Origin: Rhizobium leguminosarum bv. trifolii WSM2297
Lineage (GTDB): Bacteria; Pseudomonadota; Alphaproteobacteria; Rhizobiales; Rhizobiaceae
Direction: 5' to 3'
Length of the DNA: 64,000 bases
Assembly: GCF_000271845.1 (NCBI RefSeq)
Contig: NZ_JH719395.1
Location: 1,856,146 to 1,920,145 of the forward strand
Below the pieces are notes generated by a model. That model saw nothing but the letters and a program-made list of their open reading frames with translations, was not told where the DNA came from and searched no databases. Of the stretch, positions 34,560 through 46,258 are shown in pieces. A program made the translations under genes and the position numbers. Position 1 is the first letter of the stretch. The number at the start of each line of letters is the position of its first letter.

Positions 34560-35030
34560 ATGAACAACAACAATGCCATCAAGCAGTCGGGCTCTTATCT
34601 CGAAATCGTTTCGTTCCATCTGGGCGATCAGGAATTCTGTATCGACATCATGGCCATTCGCGAAATCCGCGGCTGGGCGCCGGTGACGCCGATGCCGCAC
34701 ACGCCGCCCTACGTGCTCGGCCTCATCAACCTGCGCGGCGCGGTCATCCCCGTCATCGACATGGCCTGCCGCCTCGGCATGAAGATGACCGAACCCTCCG
34801 AGCGATCGGCGATCATCGTCACTGACATCGCCGGCAAACTGGTCGGCCTACTGGTCGAGCAGGTTTCCGACATGATGACGATCAAGAGCGAAGACCTGCA
34901 GCCGCCGCCGGAAATCATCCCGGAAGCCCAGCGCGCCTTCTGCCGCGGCATCGTCGCACTTGAGAAGACCATGGTCTGCTTCCTGAACCTCGATACGGTT
35001 ATCGCCGACGAACTGACGCAGGCGGCTTGA
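34560..35030 (+). CDS. cheW: chemotaxis coupling protein CheW
   Basis: 156 aa, a single CheW domain. Blocks: IVSFHLGDQEFCIDIMAIRE, PYVLGLINLRGAVIPVIDMA and GLLVEQVSDMMTIKSEDLQ. It bridges receptors and CheA. It sits directly behind the decayed receptor, so its expression presumably used the receptor's promoter. It still looks full length and undamaged and could serve other receptors. Confidence 0.95.
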   Translation: MNNNNAIKQSGSYLEIVSFHLGDQEFCIDIMAIREIRGWAPVTPMPHTPPYVLGLINLRGAVIPVIDMACRLGMKMTEPSERSAIIVTDIAGKLVGLLVEQVSDMMTIKSEDLQPPPEIIPEAQRAFCRGIVALEKTMVCFLNLDTVIADELTQAA

Positions 35031-35051
35031 TATTCTTTTATACTGATGTTG

Positions 35052-35078
35052 AAAGGCCCGGCTCGTCCGGGCCTTTTT
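35052..35078 (+). terminator. Rho-independent terminator of cheW
   Basis: AAAGGCCCGG (35052-35061) pairs with CCGGGCCTTT (35067-35076), loop CTCGT, followed by further T residues. Confidence 0.93.
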
Positions 35079-35134
35079 GTTTGGAGAGACGCGATTCAAC
35101 TCCATCTGCTCCGAGCCACGGTACACCCTCTCCT

Positions 35135-35273
35135 CCCTCATCTCTGTGCTTGTCACAGAGATCCAGCCACCGCGCGTCCGCGCGGTGAATGACTCTCCTG
35201 TCTCAAGAGAAAAGTCTCCCGCGCCCAAAGACTTGGGCGCGCTGGATCCCTGTGACGAGCACAGGGATGAGGG
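35135..35273 (+). repeat. RIME-like intergenic mosaic element, copy 3
   Basis: 139 nt, same orientation and architecture as copy 1. The left arm hairpin reads ATCTCTGTG/CACAGAGAT and the right arm ATCCCTGTG/CACAGGGAT; both remain fully paired although their sequences differ from copy 1. It lies between the convergent cheW and creA genes. Confidence 0.88.
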
Positions 35274-35323
35274 AGCTCGGGGAGAAGCCCCATACCTGCT
35301 CGATAAACCCGAAAACCTCGCCC

Positions 35324-35815
35324 CTACGGCTTCCCATTCTTCCACGTGACGTTCTGCCCATAGAGCGGAATCGTCGAGATCGACATCTTCGCCGAGCCAT
35401 CCGTCAATTCCCTGGAATGGGCGAGATAGATGAGCGTGTCGTTGGTCTTGTCGTAGATGCGGTTGACGACCAGCGTCTTCCAGATCAGCGACATGCCCTG
35501 CCGGAACACTTCGCTGCCGTCCTTGGACAGGTCGATCTTGCCGATCTCGATCGGCCCCGTCTGCCGGCAGGCGATGGAATTGTTGGAGGGATCTTCGAAC
35601 CAGTTGCCGTTCTTGAACCGGTCGATCAGGCTGCGGTCGAAATAGGTGACGTGGCAGGTGACGCCCTTGACCTCAGGATCGGAGACCGCCTCGACGATGA
35701 TGTCGTTGCCGATCCAGTCGACCCCGACCTTGCCGACGACTTCGGCCGAGGCAGCACCGGCGGAAAGCGCGGCGAAGGAAAAGGCGGCGAGAAGAAGATT
35801 GCGCGGCTTGGACAT
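35324..35815 (-). CDS. creA: CreA family periplasmic protein
   Basis: 163 aa. The signal peptide (LLLAAFSFAALSAGAASAEV) is followed by the CreA domain: VGVDWIGNDIIVEAVSDPEV, VTCHVTYFDRSLIDRF and SIACRQTGPI with two cysteines. The family is widespread in proteobacteria, with no defined activity. The ATG at 35815 has GGGAGCTGCC directly upstream. Confidence 0.92.
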   Translation of the reverse strand: MSKPRNLLLAAFSFAALSAGAASAEVVGKVGVDWIGNDIIVEAVSDPEVKGVTCHVTYFDRSLIDRFKNGNWFEDPSNNSIACRQTGPIEIGKIDLSKDGSEVFRQGMSLIWKTLVVNRIYDKTNDTLIYLAHSRELTDGSAKMSISTIPLYGQNVTWKNGKP

Positions 35816-35892
35816 GGCAGCTCCCTGAATGATCCGCACTCTACATAAGTGCGTCCCGATGCTTTGCAAGAAATGGCGGCCCGAGGAAACGA

Positions 35893-36501
35893 TCAGCCTT
35901 TCCGGCAGGTGCAGGGCTCGTAGGCCCGTGCCGTCAGCCGGCCGGGCCGCATGCCGATCAATGCCGGTATGGCGTGAACGGCATTGGCCTTGACCGCCTT
36001 CGCCATCTCGATCGCCGCGGCCGCGCAGACGGCCGCATCCTCGGCGGCGTTGTGGTGCACGAAACGCAGGCCGAGATGTTCGGCGATCAGGTTCAGCCTA
36101 TGCGAAAGGAAATGCGGCCAGATCCGTTGCGCCATCTTCAGGCTGCAGAGATAGGTCAGTTCCGGATAGGATTGCCGGTAGAGATCGAGGCTCGCCCGCC
36201 AGACGCTGAAATCGAAGGCGGCATTGTGCGCGATCATCGTCGCACCGCTGATATCCTCGTGGAACTCGTCCATCACCTCGGGAAACTCGGGCGCATCCTC
36301 GACATGCTCCGGCCGGATGCCATGGATCGCAACGTTCATCCCGGAAAAGCGCATCTCGCGCGGCCGGATCAGCCGTTCCTCGACGCGTGTGACCCTGCCC
36401 TCCTCGATCCAGGCAAGGCCGACGGAACAGGCGCTGCCGCGCTGTTCGTTCGCCGTCTCGAAGTCAATCGCGATGGTCTTCAAATCAGTAATCCGAATCA
36501 T
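35893..36501 (-). CDS. 3'-5' exonuclease, DNA polymerase III epsilon-like (DEDD family)
   Basis: 202 aa. ExoI motif as AIDFETANEQRGSACSVGLA (Asp/Glu), ExoII region TMIAHNAAFDFSVWRASLDL, and ExoIII region FVHHNAAEDAAVCAAAAIEM (His...Asp). It is a stand-alone exonuclease, distinct from the replicative DnaQ, probably acting in repair or nucleic-acid turnover. ATG 36501 is preferred because the conserved fold starts eight residues later; an ATG 24 codons upstream is possible. Confidence 0.9.
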   Translation of the reverse strand: MIRITDLKTIAIDFETANEQRGSACSVGLAWIEEGRVTRVEERLIRPREMRFSGMNVAIHGIRPEHVEDAPEFPEVMDEFHEDISGATMIAHNAAFDFSVWRASLDLYRQSYPELTYLCSLKMAQRIWPHFLSHRLNLIAEHLGLRFVHHNAAEDAAVCAAAAIEMAKAVKANAVHAIPALIGMRPGRLTARAYEPCTCRKG

Positions 36502-36596
36502 TTCCTGGAGAAAAGAAATACCGTCCTGCTTCCGGCCGCGCAAATTCGACACGACGCACGGTTGACTTTTCAACCCACATATCGAAACTTTCCGCC

Positions 36597-36725
36597 ATGA
36601 TCGGTTCCGTGACCATGGCAGCGCTTATCCATCACACCACGACCCTTGAAGGGTACGCGGGAGCGATGGTGCGTTAACAGCGATCCGATCATCCCGAAAA
36701 CCCTGCCGAGGCGAGCAGGGTTTTC
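36597..36725 (+). promoter_or_regulatory. leader region with short ORF and perfect hairpin upstream of the acetyltransferase gene
   Basis: A 26-codon ORF (36597-36677) rich in His/Thr in the middle (HHTTT) is followed by GAAAACCCTGC (36696-36706), which pairs perfectly with GCAGGGTTTTC (36715-36725). The arrangement resembles a leader peptide plus attenuator 42 nt before the acetyltransferase start, but the T-run is only four long. No alternative antiterminator was demonstrated. Confidence 0.35.
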
Positions 36726-36766
36726 AGAAGAACTCGGCTTTCCTCCTGAAACCACGGAGAGTAGCC

Positions 36767-37303
36767 ATGTCCGAAAATGAAGAGAATGAGCCTGGCCGCC
36801 GAGCGCGCCTGCCTGACGGCGTCCTTGTCCGCGCCGTCCGCCTATCCGATGCGGAAGAGATCACCGATCTGATCAATCTGCCGGGCTACCGGGCTGGCAC
36901 ATTGCGGCCGCCGTACCAGAGGGTGGAAGAGGTTCGCAAACACATGGAAAATCCATCGCCGGGCGCGCTGAACCTTGTCGTCACCCTCAATGGCAAGATC
37001 GTCGGCAATTGCGGCCTCAACCGGCTCGCGGGCCGCAGGCAGCACGTCGCCAGCATCGGCATGGGCGTGCATGACGATTTCACCGGCCGCGGCTTCGGAC
37101 GGATCATGCTTGGCGCGATGGTCAATGCCGCCGACGACTGGCTGGATGTCAAACGGCTGGAACTGACGGTCTATATCGACAACGATGTCGCCATCGGCCT
37201 CTACCGGAAATTCGGCTTCGAGAGGGAAGGCCTGCTGAAGGCCTTCGGCTTTCGATCGGGGGAATATGTCGACGCCTATACGATGGCGCGGCTCAGCCTA
37301 TGA
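36767..37303 (+). CDS. GNAT family N-acetyltransferase
   Basis: 178 aa. Acetyl-CoA motif A as IGMGVHDDFTGRGFGRIMLG (the R/Q-x-x-G-x-G turn appears as TGRGFG), then LELTVYIDNDVAIGLYRKFG (motif B) ending FEREGLLKAFGFRSGEYVDA. RimJ/RimL-like. The acceptor substrate is unknown. It is convergent with ligA, 33 nt away. Confidence 0.93.
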   Translation: MSENEENEPGRRARLPDGVLVRAVRLSDAEEITDLINLPGYRAGTLRPPYQRVEEVRKHMENPSPGALNLVVTLNGKIVGNCGLNRLAGRRQHVASIGMGVHDDFTGRGFGRIMLGAMVNAADDWLDVKRLELTVYIDNDVAIGLYRKFGFEREGLLKAFGFRSGEYVDAYTMARLSL

Positions 37304-37336
37304 GTGAACGAGGCTGACGGCACCGCCGTCAGTCTC

Positions 37337-39874
<2,538 letters not shown>

Positions 39875-40411
39875 CTATCCGCCCCATTCCCAATCCCTCG
39901 CATTGCGCAACCGGATGCCGCTGACATGCAGGCTGGTGTCCCAGAGGCTCTTCAGCCGCCGCAAGCTGTCGACCACCCGAAGCTCCACCCTGCGCGGCGC
40001 AAACTCCCGATCGAGCCGTGACACGGCAATCCGCTCCATAGGAATGACGCGTCTGCGGGAAACCCACATGCCCGCATCGCCGAGATCCTCGAAATCCTCA
40101 GTCGGCATCTCATAGCGATGGATCGTCTCCGCTTCGAGCCGTTCCAGCCAACCGCGCTCGATGAAGGCCGCAGCCCGCCAATCGCCGAGCCAGCGCCGCC
40201 GCTCCGACTCCGGCGTTTCTGGCATCGCCCAGATCAGGATGCGCGGGCAGTCGCGCGGAAAGAGATACAGGAAGTCATGATCGCCATCGATCGCCCAGAC
40301 GAGCGGACCGTTCAGCCATTCCCGGCCTGCCGGGCGGATGGAGGCAATGCGGACCGGGCGCGGTTCGAACACGGCAATGTCGGGATCATCGCTGAAGTGG
40401 AAAAGGCGCAT
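39875..40411 (-). CDS. DUF6886-type hypothetical protein
   Basis: 178 aa. The opening MRLFHFSDDPDIAVFEPRPV, then GPLVWAIDGDHDFLYLFPRD and CPRILIW, is typical of a small bacterial family I associate with DUF6886; no activity is known. Soluble, with no signal peptide. It lies 68 nt after recN on the same strand and may be cotranscribed with it. Confidence 0.75.
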   Translation of the reverse strand: MRLFHFSDDPDIAVFEPRPVRIASIRPAGREWLNGPLVWAIDGDHDFLYLFPRDCPRILIWAMPETPESERRRWLGDWRAAAFIERGWLERLEAETIHRYEMPTEDFEDLGDAGMWVSRRRVIPMERIAVSRLDREFAPRRVELRVVDSLRRLKSLWDTSLHVSGIRLRNARDWEWGG

Positions 40412-40479
40412 CGCAACGGGTCACCACTGATCGGGAAGGCTGCACATAGCACGAAGCGAAACGCTGCCGGTTCGGACGA

Positions 40480-42153
40480 TCAGCCGTTGCCGGCCAGCAG
40501 CCGTTTCGCCGCCGCCCTCGCCTCTTCGGTTACCGAAGCGCCGGCCAGCATGCGGGCGATCTCTTCGGTGCGATCCTTGTGCGCCATCGTCGCCACGCGC
40601 GTGGCGATCTTCTCCGATCCCTCGGCCGCCGGTCCCTTGGAAATCAACAGATGCGTCGCCGCCCTTGCTGCGACCTGCGGCGCATGCGTCACCGACAGCA
40701 CCTGGACCCGCTCGGAGAGCCGCTTCAGCCGCTGACCGATCGCATCGGCCACGGCGCCGCCGACGCCGGTATCGATTTCGTCGAAGACGAGCGTCGGGGC
40801 CGATCCGCGATCGGCGAGCGCCACCTTCAGCGCCAGTAGGAAACGCGACAGTTCGCCGCCCGACGCGACCTTCATGATCGAGCCCGGCCGCGTGCCCGGA
40901 TTGGTCTGGACATGGAACTCGACGACGTCGATACCTTCGGCGAGCGCCTCCTGCGCATTCGTGGTGATCTCGACCATGAAACGGGCGCGTTCGAGCTTCA
41001 GCGCCGGCAGCTCGGTCATGACGGCCGCAGCCAGTGCGGTGCCGGCGTGATGGCGCTTGTCGGAGAGTGAGCGCGCCGCCGTATCGTAATTCTCGTGCGC
41101 CAGGCCGACCTCGGCTTCGAGCCGGGCCAGCCTCTCCTCGCCCGCATCGAGGTCGGCAAGATCGGCGATCATGCGGACGGCGAGCGCCGGCAGCTCGGTC
41201 ACGGGAACGGAATATTTGCGCGAGGCGGCTCTGAGCGCGAAAAGCCGCTCCTCCACCCGCTCCAGCTCTCTCGGATCGTACTCGGTCTTGCGCAGCGCCG
41301 CCTCGACTTCCATCTGGGCGTTGGAGAGCTGGTCGAGCGCGGCATCGAGCAGCGTCACGGTGTCTTCGAGCAGGCCCGGCGCCTCATGGCTCTTGCGCTC
41401 CAGCCGGCGTACCAGCGAGGCGATATGAGGCACGGGCGAGGCATTGCCGTTCAGGAACTCGGACGCCTCGGCAATATCGCCGGCGATTCGCTCGGCCTTC
41501 ATCATCTTCTGCCGGCGATCGGCGAGTTCGTCTTCCTCGCCATCCTGCGGCGAGAGTTTCTCGAGCTCCTCGACGGAGGAGCGCAGATAGTCGGCTTCGC
41601 GCGCCGCGCCTTCCACCTTCTCGCGATGTTTCTTCAGCGTCCGCTCGCTGTCGCGCCACAGGCGATAGAGCCGGGCGACCTCCGAAACCTCGTCGGTAAG
41701 GCCCCCGAAGGCATCGAGCAGAGTGCGGTGGGCGTTGGTGTCGACAAGGGCGCGATCATCGTGCTGGCCGTGGATTTCAACCAGCATCTGACCCGCCTGG
41801 CGCATCAGCTGCACGCTGACCGGCTGGTCGTTGACATAGGCCTTGGTGCGCCCATCCGCCGATTGCTGGCGGCGGAAGATCAGGTCGCCCTCGTCATCGA
41901 TGCCGTTTTCACGCAGGAGCTTGCGGGCGCCGTGATCCATGCCGACGTCGAACACCGCCGTCACCTGGCCCTTGTCCTCGCCATGGCGCACCAGGTCGCC
42001 GTCGCCGCGTCCACCGAGCGCCAGCGACAGGCTGTCGAGCAGGATGGATTTGCCCGCCCCGGTCTCACCCGTCAGCACGGAAAGGCCGGTCTCGAAGGCA
42101 AGATCCAGCCGCTCGATCAGGACGATATCGCGGATCGAAAGCTGGATCAGCAT
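40480..42153 (-). CDS. recN: DNA repair protein RecN
   Basis: 557 aa. SMC-like ATPase with Walker A GETGAGKS at residues 29-36, a central coiled-coil region, the ABC signature VASGGELSRFLLALKVAL and Walker B TLVFDEIDTGVGGAVAD. It acts in double-strand break repair. The ATG at 42153 is the family start; the frame extends back through bamD in a wrong phase. It is only 5 nt after bamD. Confidence 0.97.
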   Translation of the reverse strand: MLIQLSIRDIVLIERLDLAFETGLSVLTGETGAGKSILLDSLSLALGGRGDGDLVRHGEDKGQVTAVFDVGMDHGARKLLRENGIDDEGDLIFRRQQSADGRTKAYVNDQPVSVQLMRQAGQMLVEIHGQHDDRALVDTNAHRTLLDAFGGLTDEVSEVARLYRLWRDSERTLKKHREKVEGAAREADYLRSSVEELEKLSPQDGEEDELADRRQKMMKAERIAGDIAEASEFLNGNASPVPHIASLVRRLERKSHEAPGLLEDTVTLLDAALDQLSNAQMEVEAALRKTEYDPRELERVEERLFALRAASRKYSVPVTELPALAVRMIADLADLDAGEERLARLEAEVGLAHENYDTAARSLSDKRHHAGTALAAAVMTELPALKLERARFMVEITTNAQEALAEGIDVVEFHVQTNPGTRPGSIMKVASGGELSRFLLALKVALADRGSAPTLVFDEIDTGVGGAVADAIGQRLKRLSERVQVLSVTHAPQVAARAATHLLISKGPAAEGSEKIATRVATMAHKDRTEEIARMLAGASVTEEARAAAKRLLAGNG

Positions 42154-42158
42154 TGGAT

Positions 42159-43001
42159 TTATGAACCGAGCAGGAGTTTCTTGCCTGCCGCAGCGATCCA
42201 CGAGCCCTTGTTTTCCCGCGGCTCGGCGCCACCGGTCTGCAGCAGCTTGTAGGAATCGGCGTACCACTGGCTGTCGGGATAATTGTGACCGAGGACGGCA
42301 GCGGCCGTCTGCGCCTCGTCGACGATGCCCATCGCGTAATAAGCCTCGACAAGACGTGCCAGGGCCTCTTCGATCTGGTTCGTATTCGGATATTTCTCGA
42401 CGACGATGCGGAAGCGCGAGATCGCAGCGAGATATTCCTTCCGCTCCATATAGTAGCGGCCGATCTGCATTTCCTTGCCGGCGAGCTGGTCGCGCGCAAA
42501 GCGGATCTTCGCCTGCGCGTCGTCGACATATTCGGAGTTCGGATAATTGTCGATGACGGCCTGCATCGCCTCGATCGTCTTGGCCGAGGCGCGCTGGTCC
42601 TGCGTCACGTCGACGATCTGCTTGGAATAGGTGAGACCGATAAGATACTGCACATAGGCGGCATCCTGGGACTTCGGATATTGCGACATGTAGCGGTTGC
42701 CGGAGGCAAGCGCATCGTCGAGCTTGCCCTGGCGGTATTTGACGAAGGTGCTCATCACAAGCGCCTTGCGCGCCCATTCGGAGAACGGGTTCTCGCGGTC
42801 GATGGCGTCGAACTTGCGCGACGCTTCCGCCATGTTGCCGGCCTTCATGTTGGCAAGGCCCTGGGTGTACAGCACGTCCGGTGGATCGGTTTCGAGACCG
42901 AGCTTGGTGATGTCGATGTCGGGGTCCGACTGGCAACCGGATATCGAGGCGCCTGCGCTGAGCACCAGAAGCGATGCGAACAAAGCACGCGCTGTCTTCA
43001 T
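42159..43001 (-). CDS. bamD: outer membrane assembly lipoprotein BamD
   Basis: 280 aa. Lipoprotein signal peptide with lipobox (LLVLSAGASISGCQSD), then TPR-like repeats, e.g. DVLYTQGLANMKAGNMAEAS, NPFSEWARKALVMSTFVKYR and VEKYPNTNQIEEALARLVEA. Part of the BAM complex that inserts beta-barrel proteins. Two ATGs are adjacent (43004, 43001); 43001 is better spaced from GAAGG. Confidence 0.95.
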   Translation of the reverse strand: MKTARALFASLLVLSAGASISGCQSDPDIDITKLGLETDPPDVLYTQGLANMKAGNMAEASRKFDAIDRENPFSEWARKALVMSTFVKYRQGKLDDALASGNRYMSQYPKSQDAAYVQYLIGLTYSKQIVDVTQDQRASAKTIEAMQAVIDNYPNSEYVDDAQAKIRFARDQLAGKEMQIGRYYMERKEYLAAISRFRIVVEKYPNTNQIEEALARLVEAYYAMGIVDEAQTAAAVLGHNYPDSQWYADSYKLLQTGGAEPRENKGSWIAAAGKKLLLGS

Positions 43002-43219
43002 CATACCTTCAGATCCTGCATAACCCATTCGAAAGAACCCCACTGCCGCCGCTCGCTCCACGGCAGCCACGCCTCGCTGGCGTTTCTAGCCACAAATGTG
43101 CATCAAGAGCAACGCAATGATAAGGCATTAACGCATTTTTGTGGCAGCAGCCGGGGAATGACCGGCTTTTCCTCTTCTTCCCCGACCTGTGGCAGTAAAG
43201 CATCGGACCCCGCGGACAT

Positions 43220-43247
43220 AAAAAAACCGCCTCCGGGAAAGAGGCGG
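43220..43247 (-). terminator. Rho-independent terminator of lpxC
   Basis: On the minus strand CCGCCTC (43247-43241) pairs with GAGGCGG (43233-43227) and is followed by seven T (43226-43220). Confidence 0.93.
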
Positions 43248-43272
43248 CCTGGTCTTGAGAATGTGCTGGAGG

Positions 43273-44229
43273 TCATGCCGACCAGGGAGCGAATTCCGAA
43301 GCGCTGACCGCAATCATTTCGCGGGCGGCGACGCGCTGGCGCGGTGTCGACGTCTCCACCACCTCATAGGCGGAGGGATCGGCGAGCAGCGCCTTCAGCG
43401 CATTGGCATTCATCTTATGGCCGCCGCGATAGGAACGGTAGCAACCGATGAACTGAACGCCGGCAAGCGACAGATCGCCGACGGCATCGAGCGTCTTGTG
43501 GCGGACGAATTCGTCCTTGGCGTAACGCAGGCCTTCGACGTTGATGACGGTATTGTCATCCGAGATGACGACGGAATTTTCGAGCGACGAGCCGAGCGCG
43601 TGGCCCGAGGCCCAGAGACGCTCGACATCGCGCATGAAGCCGAATGTGCGGGCGCGGGAAAGCTCGGCCTTGAAGACGGCGGCGGTCATGTCGCCGGCCC
43701 ACTTCTGCCGGCCGATCAGCGGGCAGTCGAAATCGATCTCGACTTCGAAGCGCGTGCCGTCATAGGGACGGAATTCGCTCCAGGAGCCGCCATGCTCGAT
43801 TCGCACCGGCTTGGTGATCCGGATATAGCGGCGCTTGACGCCGAGCGAAACCAGACCGACCTGCTCGATCGCCTCGACGAAGGGCAGCGAGCTGCCGTCC
43901 ATGATCGGCATTTCGGAGCCCTGCACCTCGATCACCACATTGTCGAGGCCGAGCGCATAAATCGCCGCCATGACATGCTCGATCGTCGCGACCGAATGGG
44001 CGGGCGAGAAGCCGAGCACGGTGCAGAGATCCGTATTGCCGACCTGCGAGGAGACGGCCTTGAGTTCGGTTATGTCACCATTGGCATGCAGGCGCTGGAA
44101 AACGACGCCGGTATCCGATTCGGCCGGGTTCAGCGTGATCGAGACATTAGCGCCCGAATGCACTCCGATGCCCGAAAGCGTCACGGGACGCGATACCGTC
44201 GTTTGAAAACCCAGCAAGCCAATTGCCAT
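43273..44229 (-). CDS. lpxC: UDP-3-O-acyl-N-acetylglucosamine deacetylase
   Basis: 318 aa. Zinc ligands are visible in SVATIEHVMAAIYALGLDN (His) and VRHKTLDAVGDLSLAG (His and Asp); the catalytic-loop His lies in SYRGGHKMNANALKALL. It carries out the committed step of lipid A synthesis. The ATG at 44229 begins the conserved MAIGLLGFQTTVSRPV. It follows ftsZ by about 260 bp containing the ftsZ terminator, so it probably has its own promoter. Confidence 0.97.
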   Translation of the reverse strand: MAIGLLGFQTTVSRPVTLSGIGVHSGANVSITLNPAESDTGVVFQRLHANGDITELKAVSSQVGNTDLCTVLGFSPAHSVATIEHVMAAIYALGLDNVVIEVQGSEMPIMDGSSLPFVEAIEQVGLVSLGVKRRYIRITKPVRIEHGGSWSEFRPYDGTRFEVEIDFDCPLIGRQKWAGDMTAAVFKAELSRARTFGFMRDVERLWASGHALGSSLENSVVISDDNTVINVEGLRYAKDEFVRHKTLDAVGDLSLAGVQFIGCYRSYRGGHKMNANALKALLADPSAYEVVETSTPRQRVAAREMIAVSASEFAPWSA

Positions 44230-44432
44230 AAATTCTGCCTTTATTCTTCCGCACCGCAGTCTGCCCAATCGGCGCGGTCATCGTTCATTCTGTACAACGA
44301 GCCTGTCGAAAGGACCCGTGGGGCAGTTTCCTTGCACCATACTTACGTGTGCCGGCGCTCCAATCCAAATCACTGTTTCTTTCGCTTTGTTACGAAGTCA
44401 CACGATTGAAATCGCTTGCGAATCAAGGGCTG

Positions 44433-44467
44433 AAAAACAGCAATGCCCGGGACCTTGATCCCGGGCA
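44433..44467 (-). terminator. Rho-independent terminator of ftsZ
   Basis: TGCCCGGGA (44459-44467 on the minus strand) pairs perfectly with TCCCGGGCA (44444-44452), loop of six, followed on the minus strand by TTGCTGTTTTT ending near 44433. Confidence 0.85.
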
Positions 44468-44489
44468 TGAACGGTGCTGATTCAGCCGC

Positions 44490-46202
44490 TCAATTCGACT
44501 GGCGACGCAGGAATGCCGGGATTTCCAGCTGGTCGTCTTCCTGCATCATCCGGGCCTGCGGAACCGCCCGGCCCTGGTCGTCGAGATTGCCGCGGCGCGG
44601 TGCGTAGAGGCTTGCTTCAGGCGACAGCGGACGGCGCTGCTGTGAAGCGGCCGGCGGTGCTGCCGTCATGTCGGCGGCTACGGCTTCGTCGTCGCGGCGG
44701 CCAAGCGAATTGGTGATTCGCTTCAGCAGGCCCATCGGACCGCGCTCTTCCGCTGCATGCGCCGAAGCCGGCTGCGTGCGGTGGTCGAGTTCGGCCTGGA
44801 CGACCGGCGGGAAATCCTCGACCTTCGGCATGCGCATCGGTTCGGGCGCCTGACGGATGATTGGCTCCTGCCGGACCGGCTGCTGCTGGACGGGCTGGCT
44901 CATGACCGGCTGGCTCATGACGGGCGCCGGAGCCTGCTGCTGCACCTGAGGACGCAGGACCGGAGCTTCTGGTGCAGGCGCGAAGATCTTGCTCTGCGGA
45001 CGGAAGGTCTCCTGCTGTACCACCGGCTGTTGTACCGGTGCAGCACGCGGGGCCGGGAATTCGAGCTCGCGTTCCATCTCCGCTTCGCGGATGGTCTGCG
45101 CGATCGGATCGACGACCTTCGGTGCCTGCATTACGGGGGCAGGCTGAACTGCGGCCGCTGCCGGAGCAACAGCCGCGGAGGGACGGATAGCAGGCCTTGC
45201 GGCCGGCTGAAGGTTGCGCTCGGCCGCTTCGCTGATCGCCCGGTCGATGCCGGTTGCGACGACCGAGACGCGGATGATGCCTTCAAGCGATTCGTCGAAG
45301 GTGGCGCCGAGGATGATGTTGGCGTCGGGATCGACTTCTTCGCGGATGCGGGTTGCGGCTTCGTCGACTTCGAAGAGGGTGAGGTCGCGACCGCCGGTGA
45401 TGGAGATCAGCAGGCCCTGGGCACCCTTCATCGAGGTCTCGTCGAGCAGCGGGTTGGCAATTGCGGCCTCGGCGGCCTGCAGCGCGCGGCCGGAGCCGGA
45501 GGCTTCGCCGGTGCCCATCATCGCGCGGCCCATTTCGCGCATGACCGAGCGGACGTCGGCAAAGTCGAGGTTGATGAGACCTTCCTTCACCATCAGGTCG
45601 GTGATGCAGGCAACGCCCGAATAGAGAACCTGGTCGGCCATCGCGAAGGCATCGGCGAAGGTCGTCTTGTCGTTGGCAATGCGGAAGAGGTTCTGGTTCG
45701 GAATGACGATCAGCGTATCGACAGACTTCTGCAGTTCCTGGATGCCCATCTCGGCCAGGCGCATGCGGCGCCCGCCTTCGAAATGGAACGGCTTGGTGAC
45801 AACGCCGACCGTCAGGATGCCCTTGTTGCGGGCGGCCTGTGCGACGACTGGAGCAGCGCCCGTGCCGGTGCCGCCACCCATGCCGGCGGTGACGAAGCAC
45901 ATATGCGTGCCGTTCAGGTGATCGATGATCTCGTCGATGCACTCTTCGGCGGCCGCACGGCCGACTTCCGGCTGCGAACCGGCGCCGAGGCCTTCGGTGA
46001 CGTTGGCGCCGAGCTGGATGACCCGTTCGGCCTTCGTCATGGTCAGCGCCTGGGCATCCGTGTTGGCAACGACGAAGTCGACGCCCTGGAGACCGGCGGT
46101 GATCATGTTGTTGACGGCGTTTCCGCCCCCGCCGCCGACGCCGAATACGGTGATGCGCGGCTTCAGCTCTGTGATGTCAGGCTTTTGCAGCTTGATGGTC
46201 AT
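44490..46202 (-). CDS. ftsZ: cell division GTPase FtsZ
   Basis: 570 aa. Tubulin signature GGGTGTG within residues 108-115 ([14 protein letters not shown]), N-terminal [13 protein letters not shown] and the T7 loop region [20 protein letters not shown]. After the GTPase core (about 320 residues) comes a linker of about 230 residues rich in Pro, Gln and Ala with a [11 protein letters not shown] repeat. It ends in the conserved FtsA/FtsZ-partner peptide [10 protein letters not shown]. It forms the Z ring. The ATG at 46202 matches the family start ([10 protein letters not shown]). Confidence 0.98.
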   Translation of the reverse strand: MTIKLQKPDITELKPRITVFGVGGGGGNAVNNMITAGLQGVDFVVANTDAQALTMTKAERVIQLGANVTEGLGAGSQPEVGRAAAEECIDEIIDHLNGTHMCFVTAGMGGGTGTGAAPVVAQAARNKGILTVGVVTKPFHFEGGRRMRLAEMGIQELQKSVDTLIVIPNQNLFRIANDKTTFADAFAMADQVLYSGVACITDLMVKEGLINLDFADVRSVMREMGRAMMGTGEASGSGRALQAAEAAIANPLLDETSMKGAQGLLISITGGRDLTLFEVDEAATRIREEVDPDANIILGATFDESLEGIIRVSVVATGIDRAISEAAERNLQPAARPAIRPSAAVAPAAAAVQPAPVMQAPKVVDPIAQTIREAEMERELEFPAPRAAPVQQPVVQQETFRPQSKIFAPAPEAPVLRPQVQQQAPAPVMSQPVMSQPVQQQPVRQEPIIRQAPEPMRMPKVEDFPPVVQAELDHRTQPASAHAAEERGPMGLLKRITNSLGRRDDEAVAADMTAAPPAASQQRRPLSPEASLYAPRRGNLDDQGRAVPQARMMQEDDQLEIPAFLRRQSN

Positions 46203-46258
46203 GGTACCTGTTCCTTCTCTCTCTGGCCGCATCGCCACGCCGGCCAATCACTCAATGT

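Noticed and set aside
40480..42936. 818-aa version of recN extending back through bamD
   Set aside because: The first 261 codons are out-of-phase bamD sequence; the true RecN start (MLIQLSIRDIVLIERL) is at 42153.
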